Assembly: GCA_035771175.1 (NCBI GenBank)
Contig: CM069593.1
Coordinates: 14,025,908-14,089,907, forward strand
Source: Paratinospora sagittata
Lineage: Eukaryota; Streptophyta; Magnoliopsida; Ranunculales; Menispermaceae
DNA: 64,000 bases
Reading direction: 5' to 3'
A program made the position numbers and the translations under genes. The notes under the pieces are model-generated. The model had not been told where the DNA came from. It saw only the letters and a list, made by a program, of their open reading frames with translations, and did not search any database. The stretch's first letter is position 1; each line of letters opens with the position of its first letter. Below, in pieces: positions 38,688 to 51,980 of the stretch.

Positions 38688-40243
38688 ACGTTTAGGATTA
38701 AAAGCCTAAATGATTAAAAGCTTTAGTATCTTATGTTTATTTTATGGGTTTGTGTACGGGTAAATCACGTATCTATAAAGATTGAGTAATCGGATTGTCT
38801 GACTTATATGCTCCTTTATCTCTGTGAATGGCAGATTGAAAGGGAAGTATCAGGCAAGCATGGATCCACACGAAGAAAGGTTAACGAAACTGAAAGAAAT
38901 GGTTATAGATCAGCAGAGACAAAATGCTGAGTTGATGGGTATGATGACACGTCTTCAGGATAATTTACAGGGGCCTCCAGCACCTGTAGTACCCGAGGTT
39001 GGCGCCAATAGTGCGGGTGCATCTGCAGAGCGACCTGTGCCAGTGCAGGAGACAATAGAGACTCATGAGGATATAGATGAGACTCGCAGATACGAAGATG
39101 TGGTGAAAACATTTAAGAGACGTGAACCGCCTATATTTGATCGCAGTCTAGAGTTAGAGGTTGCTGAGGATTGGCTTATGAGGCTAGAAGTTATATTTGA
39201 GGACATGCATGCACTGGATAGGGACAAGATTAGACTTGCTCGATTTAAATTTTCGAGTAAGGTTGAGAGATGGTGGCAGACAATAGGCCGAGCTCAGAGA
39301 CCCATAGATACCTGGGATAAGTTTAAAGAAGTATTCTACAAGACTTACTATCCCCCATCTGAGGTTGATAAAAGGCATAAGCAATTTATAGAATTGAAAC
39401 AAGGGAATATGTCTGTGAGAGAATACGAATGAGTTCAATTGGCCAGCCTTGTTTGCCCCTGAGATGGTTCAAACAGATCTGATGCGAATGAAGAGGCTCA
39501 GGGAAAAATTTAATGACCCAATCTGTGGCGAGCTCGGGGCCCGGACCACCAGCCCCGCAGGGAATGGCGTGCCGAATGCAGGGACGGGACGCTCGGCGTA
39601 GGCATCTCCGACCACTCCTCAACTCCTGTGAGGTGGTTGAGACCCTACGAGCCTTAACTCAAACAACGACATAATATCAAAAGGTACTAAACAAAACTAC
39701 CCATCGTATTAATGATCAAAGACAAGAGATAGTCCATAAAAATGAACCATAAATAAAATCATAATTCCTACAGTCCATTAAAATAGACATACACATAAAG
39801 TCCAAAATTGTGGGTACAAATAAAAATCGTTATATGCCCACATAGTCTATCTAACAAGTCTCAACTCACTCATACTACATTGTGGTAAGTATTATAATTA
39901 CATAATCCAAAATATAATACTTCATAATTTAAAACACAATTCAATCAAAATGCCTCTCAACTCACATCGAGACTTTGGACTCTCTCGCAGGCAAGGCCCT
40001 CAAGATATGACTGCTCCTTTGCCCTTTATTCGGGACAGAAGGACCTGAAAGAGGAAAATGAGGGTGAGTCAACGGTGCCCAGTGAATAGAATTCAAATAT
40101 GCTATCAATACTCATCAATAAATATCATGTATGCATGTCAATGTGTAGCATGATTAAAAGCTCATAACATATAGATATCAAGCATTTATAATAAGTTCGA
40201 TGCAAGTAAAAGCTTATCAATTTGGATCCACATTCCACATGCA

Positions 40244-40350
40244 TTGGGTTACTAGTGCGCGTCTATTTCACCGTATCGTTGATCCCAATCATGTTTATTT
40301 TGGGTTACTAGTGCACGTCTATTTCACCGTACCGTTGACCCCAATCTCTT
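40244..40350. repeat. tandem duplication inside the nested LTR, 56-bp period
   Basis: TTGGGTTACTAGTGC, TCTATTTCACCGTA and CGTTGA.CCCAATC occur from 40244 and again from 40300. Confidence 0.85.
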
Positions 40351-41448
40351 CCTTCCCTAAAACCCTTCTATGACAAGGTTAAGTCCCCCTATTAGCCAGA
40401 TAGATGGGCCCAACCAAAGTCATAAGGTTTTCTCAAATCAATGCATCATTCAAAACATTAGAACACATTCATGCTTTCAACATACAATATATAAGTGATA
40501 TGATGACATAAAAGATATAATCATAAATGAAGTCTACTCACAACCAAGCCTCGCGAGAGTATTTAACCACACACGACCACCAAACCGAATCAACCCAATC
40601 AAGATCCTGAAACATACATCAATATTCTACCATACATCAATTTCTATGCTCAATCACATAAACATTACACATCAACCCTAAATCAGCCCACATATAAACA
40701 ATAGGCCTAAATCTCATCTAATCCCATCATTCAACTCAAATCACATGACTTAGGCCTCTAATGCATAGTTCTCATACATAAACCATTCTATTAATCAAAA
40801 ATACTGATTTTCAATTCCTTTAGGCATAAACATGCCCAAATTGGGTCACTTCATCACAAGTAGGCCTAACTCATGATATTGTCACAACCACCAAATCAGA
40901 AGCATAATCAACCCTAATCATGCTTAATTAAACATAAGTTGCATCAATTCAATGATTCTAGGCCAAAAACATCAAAAGCCCTAAAATATGAAATTTTCCA
41001 TACTTAGGCCATATTGCCGATTTACACTAGGTCACCATATTCAGCCATGTATATCACTGATTTTGCATCATGGGTTCATCAACAATGGCAACTAGGTCAA
41101 CATAGTTGACATGCAAGCTATTTGGAAAGGTCTAAGTTCATATTCTAAATTTAGGTCTAATACAAGCAACCCTACCAATTCTTCATTTACTATTCTTTTC
41201 AGATGTATCAATATACCAACAGAAATATGTAATCACAAAATCAACCGTAAAGATTGAATTATGTGAAGAAACAAACCTTCTGTCCAAATATCAGCCCAAT
41301 CCAACGGTGGACCGAAAAGATAAGTATGTTTGATGAACAAGTCTCTAATCAGACAATTTCTTCTTTTCTGCTGCAAATACTCAAACTCAAAGAACTAAAT
41401 CACACAAACTACTAAAAGTATAAACATCTCCACCGTTCCACATATAGA

Positions 41449-41800
41449 CATATCAGTTATAAACTACATACCCAAATTTGTTATCCATCCAACGATAGAT
41501 TTAGGAGATCTACAAGTTTGAGCGAAACGCCACGAGAAATCCAAGCTTTCCGACTAGCTTTGTTTTAGAGGTTAGATCTCTCAGAAAAAACCACGAATCA
41601 AGATCTCAACCGATTAGAATGCAGAAATATCAGTTGTACACTACATACCCAAATTTCATATACATCCAACGGTAGATTAAGGAGATATATAAGTTTGAGC
41701 GAAACATTGCGAGAAATCCAGACTTTTCGACCGGCTTTGTTTGAGAGGTTAGATCTCTTAGAAGAAACCTCTGATCAAGATCGCCACCGACCAGAATGAA
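41449..41800. repeat. ~175-bp tandem duplication inside the nested LTR
   Basis: Two diverged copies share, in order, CTACATACCCAAATTT, ATCCAACG, AAGTTTGAGCGAAAC, GAGGTTAGATCTCT and AATCAAGATC/GATCAAGATC. They start near 41449 and near 41626. Confidence 0.8.
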
Positions 41801-43113
41801 TAACCATAAGCTACGAACTTTCTGACAAATTTTGAGCTTAATCTGACCATAAATCCAGAAGATCCTGCTCTTTGATGAAAACGTTACAGAGATCTTCCTC
41901 ATGCAACTCCTTCCTTCTTTCTCTTCTTCTTTCCTTTCTCTTCTTTTCTTTCTCTTCTTTCTTCCTTTCTCTCCACTCACCTCTTTCTAGCACTTCCTTG
42001 GATTCTCTCCTCCACTCACCTCATTTTCTAGCACATTCTTGGATTCTCTCCTCCACTCACCTCACTTTCTAGCACATTCTTGGATTAGAAAAGTGGGTAT
42101 GAAACACTTGTCCACTTTCATGCACCAACCTTCACATGTGTTGGTCTTATACTACCCATACCAACCACATGTACTTTAACCAATCTCATGCTTCCATGTA
42201 TTTTAAATGTTCAATCTATTTAATACACCAAATTTTCATTTTCATTTATCCTTTTATTCAATCAATCCTAACCCATATCAATTCATGGTTTAATGGGCTC
42301 ATGCATAAATAATAGCATATGCATTATACTTTAATTTAACATGACTCATATACAATTTATGATACACATATTTATATACATTATCAAACATCAACTATAC
42401 AAACATTAAACAACCATCAAACAAACACCAAACATATCAAGGTAACACATAGAGTTTGGGCAAAATACAATTGGGTTATGGGCTAGATGAAATAATTTTC
42501 GGGGCGTCACACAATCAATAAAGGTTTAGCTCTTGCTGGTGTTCAAACCTATGATCAGGCAGTGCGACAGGCACTGGATTATGAGACAGTGGAGATGACA
42601 GATAGGCCAGCACGGGCAACGCCCACATCACAGGCAGTAGAGCAACAGGTACCCTATCAGGGTCCGAGAAAGCAGAAATGGGACAGAAAATGGTGGGGTG
42701 AACAGAAAAAGGCAAAGATAGTTGAGAGGCCTACGGCTATGGAGATTCCAGTTACTCCTCCAGCAGCAACGCTACCACCACCAGCAGCCAGAATATCACA
42801 GTCTGTTACGAGGCCACCGACACGAGGATCGTCGGTTCGGGCACCGTGGCCGCATGGGGGAACAGGTAGTCAGGGTGGTTGGCGTTCCATGTCAGGTACT
42901 GCGTCGCAGACAACTTCATCTGCATACCGCCCTCTTTTCACATGTTATCGATGTGGGAACAATAGACATAAAGCGTACCAGTGTCCTTTTCAGTCAACCC
43001 CGCAGACTCCAACAAATCCATCTGCTATAGTTACTATTCTCACGCCCGTCAGAGAGCAAACTAGGGCTGTTACAGAGCCAGATCCAGAAGCGAACAAGAA
43101 CTTGGTGTAAGGT

Positions 43114-45844
43114 ATGCTTTCTATTTGCGACACTATGATGTATGTGTTAATTGATGCTGGATCCACCTTGTCATTTATTGCTGGCCACATGGTAGATATG
43201 TTGCATTTAATTCCTGTTAGGATTAGTACACCGTTGGTTCTAAGTACTGCAGCAGGAGACCGCATCTACCCAAATATGTTGTGTGAAAAGTGTGTGGTCA
43301 AATATGCGGATCATGAAATGATTGTAAATCTTAGGGTTTTAGAATTCCTGGAATTCGATGCTATACTGGGTATGGATTGGTTGGCTGCCTATCATGCTCA
43401 TGTGGACTGCTTTGATAAGAAAGTAGTCTTTCAAATACCAGGACAACCCGCATTTATTTATAGTGGCAAGACGTCTTTAACCCCTCTCACTCGAGGCAGG
43501 ATGGCCACTAATGCAGAGATAGGGATGTTGGCTAGTATAAAGCCAGTAAATGGAAAGGACTTAGGCGTTCAGATAGCAGATATTCCTATCGTATGTGAGT
43601 ACCAAATGTTTTTCCAGAGGATTTACCAAGATTACCACCAGGACGGGAAATTGATTTTATTATTGAACTGATACCTGCTACAAAGCCTATTTCAATTCCA
43701 CCCTATCGCATGACGCCAAAGGAGTTACAGGAACTCAAGGTGCAATTATAGGAGTTGATGGCAAAAGGGTTTATTACCCCGAGTATGTCACCATGGGGCG
43801 CGCCTGTCCTGTTTGTGAAGAAGAAGGATGACAGCTTGAGGTTATGCATTGATTATAGACAGTTGAACAGGGCGACAGTGAAAAATAAGATATGGATACC
43901 ATCAACTAAAAATACAGGAAGAAGATGTACCAAAGACTGCATTTAGAACTCGGTATGGTCACTATGAGTTTCTTGCTATGCCCTTTGGACTGACCAATGC
44001 CCCAGCCATGTTTATGGATTTGATGAAAAGGATCTTCAGACCATATCTGGATTAGTTCATTATTGTGTTTATTGATGATATACTCATTTATTCCAAAACT
44101 CATGAGGATCATGAGCAACACCTCCGCATCGCTTTGCAAACACTGAGAGAGCATCGGTTGTATGCTAAATTCAGTAAATGCGAGTTTTGGATACATGAGG
44201 TGAGATTTCTAGGTCATGTGGTTAGTGCAGAAGGTATTTCTGTTGATTCTACTAAGGTCGAGGCAATCATAAATTGGTCAAGACCAACCACAGTGACTGA
44301 GATCCGTAGTTTTCTGGGTCTCGCTGGTTATTACCGAAGATTTGTGGAAGGCTTTTCCCGATTAGCTTCCCCACTCACAAGGTTGACTCAGAAAAATGTG
44401 TCATTTGTGTGAACTTTTGCATGTGAGGATGTTTTCACTGAGTTGAAGAAGAAACTAACTACTACTCCAGTTTTAGTACTCCCAGAACCTGGAAAGGAGT
44501 TGGTGATTTACACAGATGCATCACATGTAGGTTTGTGATGTGTATTGATGCAAGAGGGTAAAGTGATTGCTTATGCATCCAGGCAGCTGAAGATACATGA
44601 GAATAACTACCCTGTGCATGATTTAGAACTAGCAGCTGTTGTATTTGCATTGAAATTGTGGAGACATTACCTCTATGGGGAAAAGTTCACACTGTACTCC
44701 GACCATAAAAGTCTGAAATATTTGTTTGACCAAAAAGAGTTGAATATGAGACAACGTATATGGTTGGAATTCCTAAAAGATTATGATTTCATGTTAGAAT
44801 ATCATCCTGGAAAGGCCAACGTCGTAGCTGATACATTGAGCCAAAAACGGGTTGAGACCCAGGTGGTAGCTTGTCAGATGGCCCAAGAGTGGCGATTTTT
44901 AGAGAGAGCGACTATAATGAGTGTTCTCTCCATGGCTCCACACGTTGACATTTGTGCTCGGATGCATATACAGGTGACTAATTCGTCTATTCAAAAGATT
45001 AAGGATATGCAGCGGCATGATCCTGATCTTAGTATGTATGAGTCTTGGGCAGATAGTGCAGACAGGGCTGATTGGCAGAGAGGTCCAGATGGTGTCCTGC
45101 GTTATCAGGGGAGATTATGGGTACCTGTAGATAGGGCATTGAGGGCTAAGATATTAGAGAAAGCACAGATCTCAGTATACCATTCACCCAGGATCTACAA
45201 AAATGTATCATGATATGAAGAGAACAGTATGGTGGCATGGGATGAAGAAAAATATAGCTGAGTATGTGCAGTGCAGATCTCCGACTTGCTGGTATGAGGT
45301 TGGAGAATCACAGTTGTTGGGACCGAAAGTTGTTATTGATCACACTGAGGAGGTTAAACAGATCAGACAGAGACTGAAAACTGCCCAAAACTGATAGAAG
45401 AGTTATTTTGATAACCGCCACTGACCTTTAGCGTTTGCAGTAGATGACCTCGTGCTACTTAAAGTCTCGCCACGGAAAGGTCAAATGCGGTTTGGGGTGA
45501 AAGGAAAATTGTCTCCTCGCTTTATTGGACCGCTTAAAATCACAGAGAGGATTGGTCCATTAGCATATCAGATTGTTTTGCCTCCTCAGTTAGTCGGTGT
45601 TCATGATGTGTTTCATGTTTCTATGTTGAGAAAATATCATACAGACCCAACGAAGTATCCACCCTCGACACATCTTTTAGATGTAACACAGTTACAAGTT
45701 GGGGAGGATGCTACATATGAAGAGAAGCCCATTAAGATTCTTGATAGGAAGGTTCAACAATTGCGAAATAAAGCAATTCCTTTGGTCAGAGTCAAATGGC
45801 AATTTCATGATAATGAGGAGCAGACTTGGGAACGTGAGGACTAG
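43114..45844 (+). pseudogene. gypsy pol remnant with RT and integrase deletions
   Basis: The protease at 43114-43671 has VLIDAGSTLSF in place of the usual DSG active site. RT starts near 43755 ([24 protein letters not shown]). It then lacks the roughly 25 residues after VKNK and resumes in another frame ([26 protein letters not shown]). RT/RNase H continues to 45213 with TGA/TAG stops near 44053, 44410 and 44537 ([27 protein letters not shown]). The integrase N-terminus ([20 protein letters not shown]) joins directly to [12 protein letters not shown], so the whole DDE core is deleted near 45285. The C-terminal part at 45452-45844 is intact. Confidence 0.9.
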
Positions 45845-45925
45845 ATGAGAGAGATATTTCCTGATCTCTTTACCACGTGAGGTACATTTCTCCTTATCTC
45901 TTATATTTCGAGGACGAAATTCCTT

Positions 45926-45938
45926 AAGTTGGGGAGAT
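45926..45938 (+). other. gypsy polypurine tract
   Basis: AAGTTGGGGAGAT stands directly before the 3' LTR, the usual plus-strand primer position. Confidence 0.85.
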
Positions 45939-47740
45939 TGTAACACCCCGCAATTTTAATTAAATAAATAAAATATGCTCTTATCTCTACCGTTTGACAA
46001 CAAGAGACAAAAAAATGAATAAAAAAATAAAACAAAACCTAAGTTAAAGAAGTTGCTGGAAGGAACAAGAAGCAAAAAGAGAGAAAAGGAAAAACGACAG
46101 AGAAGAAGAAGAAAAAAAAAAGGGAAAACGCGGGATTCGCGCCAAATTCAGACTCGCGATAAGTGATTTTCACTCTCTTTCTTGGTGAAATTGATCTCTA
46201 AGCTAGATGTAACAATTCTAGCGGAATAATTTTTGTTATTAGAGTTGTTTTACGGCGTTTTCAAAAATTAGGGTTTTGACCCAACGTAAATGAAAATCTG
46301 CTAGAAAGGTGAAAAAATGCTCCCTGGATTGTCGGGACCCCGAATATGTGGTTAGATTCAATTTCATGATTTTTGGAGACCGTTGGACAATTTTAATACA
46401 ATTTACAACTTTTGGATGAATAATGAAGTGAATAGCGAATAGTGAATAAAGAAGTGAATAGTGAATAGTGAATAATGAATAATGCAGTGAATAGTGAATA
46501 GTGATGTAAATAGTAAATCATGAATAGTACTATGAACATTGATGTGAACAGTGATTTAAAATCATAGATTCGTAGATAACTGAATTCCGGACGTTTCGAT
46601 ACTAAGATCCTGATTTTTGGATATGATTTGATATTGTTAGTAGCTAACGATATGAAAAATGATGATTCTCATGATAACCTATGGTTAATTTCAGTGTTTA
46701 AATTGAGAGCTTAAGGGCATGGATAAACGCTCTTGAGGAAGCAATATTGTTGCTTGATTTTAGAGGTTGGCTTAGAAAACCCGTGTAACTACTGAGTATA
46801 GTTTTCTTGATTTGGTTCTTGTATGACATTGTACGTATATAAAATGTTTGATTGTATGCACGTTATATTTATATATAATGCATTGAGTTTTATGGAGCAT
46901 GCAAACTGATTTTAGCAATTGGAGTTTGTAATGACGTCAATTCGTTAGGAATTAGACCCAGATGAGGTTTTGCGAGTCCTCATTGTCAGTAAGTCTATCC
47001 TAACAAGGGTTGCTATCCTTGAAATGACTGTGAATTGGCTAATGAGAAGCTGTGACTACCTTGTAACGGCCATACAAGGGTTAGACCCGCTCTCTTGCCT
47101 TGCAGAGGAGGGAGATTGTGCATTGTGTTATTGAAAACTCATGCAATTTATGATGTTAACATGATTAATATGTTCGTTGAATGATGCATGTGTTGAAAAA
47201 GTGTTTGAAATGATTTTAAATGTCATATTTCTCTAAATGTATATAATTGTCATATCAAGAACTATATTCACTGAGTTGTTGTTTGCTCACCCAATTTCCT
47301 CCAATATTGCAGGTATTGAGTTGAAGGGAAAAGGAAAAATCCGTGAGTAATAATCACGTGAACCTTTGTCTGGTATGTGTATATATGCTTGGAGGAAATA
47401 GATTATATATATTTTTTATTTTGATATGTATAATTATCACACACTATATATATGTAATATCACCTAGATGGGTTGTGTGCTAATATTATATGATAAAATG
47501 AGATGATCATAGATATTTATCAGATGAGACTTTAATTTGTGGAATGAATGAAATGATTATAGAGATCTATATTAGATTTGATTTATGGTATATTAGAAAA
47601 AAAATTTTGCTGTAACTTTTGGGAATTATAGTGAGACTATGTCAAGGCTGACAGTAAATTATATACTGTATGTGAGTATGTACAGTGTATAGTACACTGT
47701 GTCGGTCATGACGTCAGCCTACGTCAGGGGCGTCGTGACA
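45939..47740 (+). repeat. gypsy 3' LTR, 1,802 bp
   Basis: From TGTAACACC to GTCGTGACA. Compared with the 5' LTR it lacks about 260 bp near its start; the junction lies in an AAATAAATAAA context, suggesting deletion by short homology. It keeps the block of about 75 bp missing from the 5' LTR. A longer GAATAGTGAATA-type array sits at about 46425-46555. Confidence 0.92.
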
Positions 47741-48611
47741 ATCCATCTATCAGACTGATTGTCTATAGATGAAACTGAGAATGCAGAATCTTCTTCAGCC
47801 TTCTGTGCCACATTTGCATCTGTCTTGCCCTTATTTGGACAATCTTTCTTCCAGTGCCCTTTTGGTGACAATAGGCACATTCATCCTTTGCAAGACGTTG
47901 ACGTGATAAAGGTCCTTTTAACTTTGAGCGAGATCGACCTCGCCCACTGGATCTATCAGATCTGTTGTTAGCCCTGCCTCTGGCTGGTGATGCTTCCTTG
48001 TTATCGCGCTGGTCATTCCTTCGATACTCGTTGTTCACCAAAGCATTTGAAACATCACTGAATTTAACCTCATCTTTACCATATAGCAAAGTTGTTAAAT
48101 GTTCATAACTTTCAGGCAAAGAGTTTAACAACAATAGTGCTTTATCCTCATCAAGAGGTTCAACATCAAGATTTAGTAGATCAGCGAGAATCTTGTTGAA
48201 ATTATCAAGATGCGCAATCATGGGAGTACATTTCTTGTACTCAAAACGAAAGAGCTTCTTTTTCAGGTAGAGTCAGTTCTCTATGTTTTTTGTCATGTAC
48301 TTGTCCTCCAGTTTCTTCCAGAAACTTGTTGTCATAGTCTCTTTCATGACAAAGTACTTCTGATCCTTCGCCAAACAGAGTCGAATTGTTCCACAAACTT
48401 GACGATTTACAAAATTTCAATCATCATCGGACATATCCTTGGGCTTGGTTTCCAAGGCGATATGTGATCCTTCCCGGAATAAGAGATCTTGAACTTCGCA
48501 TTGTCACATGCCAAAGTTGTTGGTGCCGTTGAATTTCTCCACCTCGAACTTTGCGTTAGACATCGAACTTCTTTGCCAAGGCCTGCTTGTGGTTGAGATT
48601 TCCTCCGCCAT
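47741..48611 (-). pseudogene. copia gag remnant
   Basis: Starts at ATG 48611 (MAEEISTTSR...). FNGTNNFGM is followed by TGA where a Trp codon is expected, and a second TGG-to-TGA type stop follows soon after. Downstream, MIAHLDNFNKILADLL and LLLNSLPESYEHLTTLL are typical copia gag (UBN2-type). Then comes an Arg/Ser-rich tail and the start of a CCHC knuckle (CAYCHQKG) that runs into a frameshift. The frame reaches the TSD at 47745, where the gypsy element interrupts it. Confidence 0.88.
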
Positions 48612-49196
48612 TAAGATCGAAGATATGTATAACGCCGAAAAGTGTTGGAAAAATGATAAACAACTCCAACTAAGCTATATCAATAACTTAGGAGTTGAAT
48701 CTGCAGAAACTGATTGCACGGTTGCGTCCGGAATGGTCGAAAATGGTGGAAACGAGTCTGACTTTGCTGAAATCAGACTAAAAATGAGTCGGATATAGTT
48801 GGTCAATCGAAAATGAATTCGGTCAACTACAGGCCGAAACGGGCCGGGCCGTATGAACAGTATCGGCTCAGCTCGGGCTGGGCCGGAATAAACAGAATCA
48901 GGCCAAGATAAATAGTATCGGGCTGTGATGAACAGTATCGGACTGTGATGAACAGTGTCAGACTGTGATGAACGGTGGACTGAGTCTGGGTCGTGGGTCG
49001 GATCCGGGTCAGAACAACACTGGATGAATAGCTCCGGGATGAACAGTGTCGGCAAGCACTGTACAGGGATCAAACTTTGATCGGCTATTGAAAACAAGAG
49101 CTACCTCCACGGGTGATCAGAAAATAGTTCCGATCACTGTTACATAATCTCGAAAATTTCGACAGAGGGTCCGTTTTTCTTCCAAAGCTTCACCTA

Positions 49197-49209
49197 GGCT
49201 CTGATACCA
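49197..49209 (-). other. copia primer binding site (initiator tRNA-Met)
   Basis: On the minus strand TGGTATCAGAGCC lies three bases after the 5' LTR end. Confidence 0.92.
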
Positions 49210-49212
49210 ATT

Positions 49213-49605
49213 TGTTGTGCGGAATCGTGGTAAAGTATAAAAGAAAAATAAGACAACAAATATAACATGGTTCGACAAATTGCCTACGTCCATGGGAGAC
49301 AACAAACTTATATTATCAGAAATTACAAACTACACCCTTAGGTAAATCTTACATATTAAATTTCTTAAATAGATCTCTTATAATAGAACTCTCTGACTTT
49401 CAGAAATTTAACTCACTTAACATAATTTTCAAGATCAAAGTAAAGCTCTATTTATAAGAATATGAAAGAATATTTTTGTAATTAAAATATTCTATTTTAA
49501 TATTATAATTAAACAATTTGGCACGACCCTCGAGGGCGGCCGAATTATTGATCAAGGCGGCCACCAATCAAATTGATTGGTGTTTCCACTCAGGTGGACC
49601 CCACA
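49213..49605 (-). repeat. copia 5' LTR
   Basis: Plus-strand edges are TGTTGTGCGG (49213) and GGACCCCACA (49605). It matches 33142-33519. Its upstream edge is followed by a 20-bp duplication and then by the SDR gene leader. Confidence 0.88.
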
Positions 49606-49632
49606 ATAAAAAGGTGGACCCCACAATAAAAA
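49593..49632. repeat. 20-bp tandem duplication across the LTR edge
   Basis: GGTGGACCCCACAATAAAAA occurs exactly twice, at 49593-49612 and 49613-49632. The first copy covers the last 13 bases of the copia LTR plus flanking DNA, so the duplication arose after insertion or during it. Confidence 0.95.
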
Positions 49633-49744
49633 GCTTTCGCGATAGACAAGAAAACGGGAAAACCACTTTTAGTCCGTTATTGACAAGCTTGCTTTCGAGC
49701 TTTCAGGTCTTGTACGCCAATTAATCTCTTTGACGAAGAAATAA

Positions 49745-51980
<2,236 letters not shown>

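Larger units (their letters stand above)
39524..42511 (-). mobile_element. solo-LTR-like insertion, 2,988 bp, TSD CAATC
   Basis: Bounded by TG...CA and by a perfect 5-bp TSD, CAATC (39519-39523 and 42512-42516). On the minus strand it begins TGTGACGCCCCGAAAAT, typical of gypsy LTRs. No PBS, polypurine tract, second LTR or coding domain was seen inside, so a solo LTR of a large-LTR family is the simplest reading. It is a different family from the surrounding element. It holds internal duplications: 40244/40300 (56-bp spacing), about 41449-41616 against 41626-41798, and a short repeat at 41969-42086. Orientation is inferred from the GCCCCG end. Confidence 0.82.
38860..43110 (+). pseudogene. gypsy gag remnant, split by a nested LTR-like element
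   Basis: Part one starts at ATG 38860 (MDPHEERLTKLKE). It shows the retrotransposon gag core: FDRSLELEVAEDWLMRLE, then WWQTIG and FKEVFYKTYYPP. A frameshift or stop falls at 39430, after VREYE. The frame then continues to 39523, where the nested element enters. After 42516 the same frame resumes (NKGLALAGVQTYDQAV). It ends at 43110 after a CCHC zinc knuckle (CYRCGNNRHKAYQC). Removing the insertion together with one TSD copy restores the frame at the junction, which supports the insertion model. Confidence 0.88.
36703..47740 (+). mobile_element. Ty3/gypsy retrotransposon, 11.0 kb, TSD ATCCA
   Basis: Bounded by TGTAACACCCCG at the left and CGTCGTGACA at the right, with a perfect 5-bp TSD, ATCCA, at 36698-36702 and 47741-47745. 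It has two LTRs, a tRNA-Met PBS, gag with a CCHC knuckle, then protease, RT, RNase H, integrase remnants and a polypurine tract. RT before integrase defines Ty3/gypsy. The C-terminal end of pol (HDVFHVSMLRKY, ILDRKVQQLRNKAIPLVRVKW) resembles chromoviruses of the Del/Tekay kind. A 3-kb LTR-like insertion (39524-42511) breaks gag. Stops, frameshifts and deletions make it inactive. Confidence 0.93.
33131..49605 (-). mobile_element. Ty1/copia retrotransposon, split by a gypsy insertion
   Basis: The minus-strand order is 5' LTR (49213-49605), PBS, gag (48611-47741), insertion, protease, integrase, RT, RNase H (36702-33625), polypurine tract and 3' LTR. The integrase-before-RT order defines Ty1/copia. 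Without the 11-kb gypsy insertion the element is about 5.4 kb, a normal size. Many stop codons and frameshifts make it non-autonomous. No convincing outer TSD was found: the left LTR end has diverged or is truncated. Confidence 0.9.

Noticed and set aside
33126..49630. Outer TSD of the copia element (ATAA/ATAA, or TCAAA against ATAAA)
   Set aside because: Only four bases agree, and only if the left LTR is taken as truncated; the 20-bp duplication at the right edge confuses the boundary. Not claimed.
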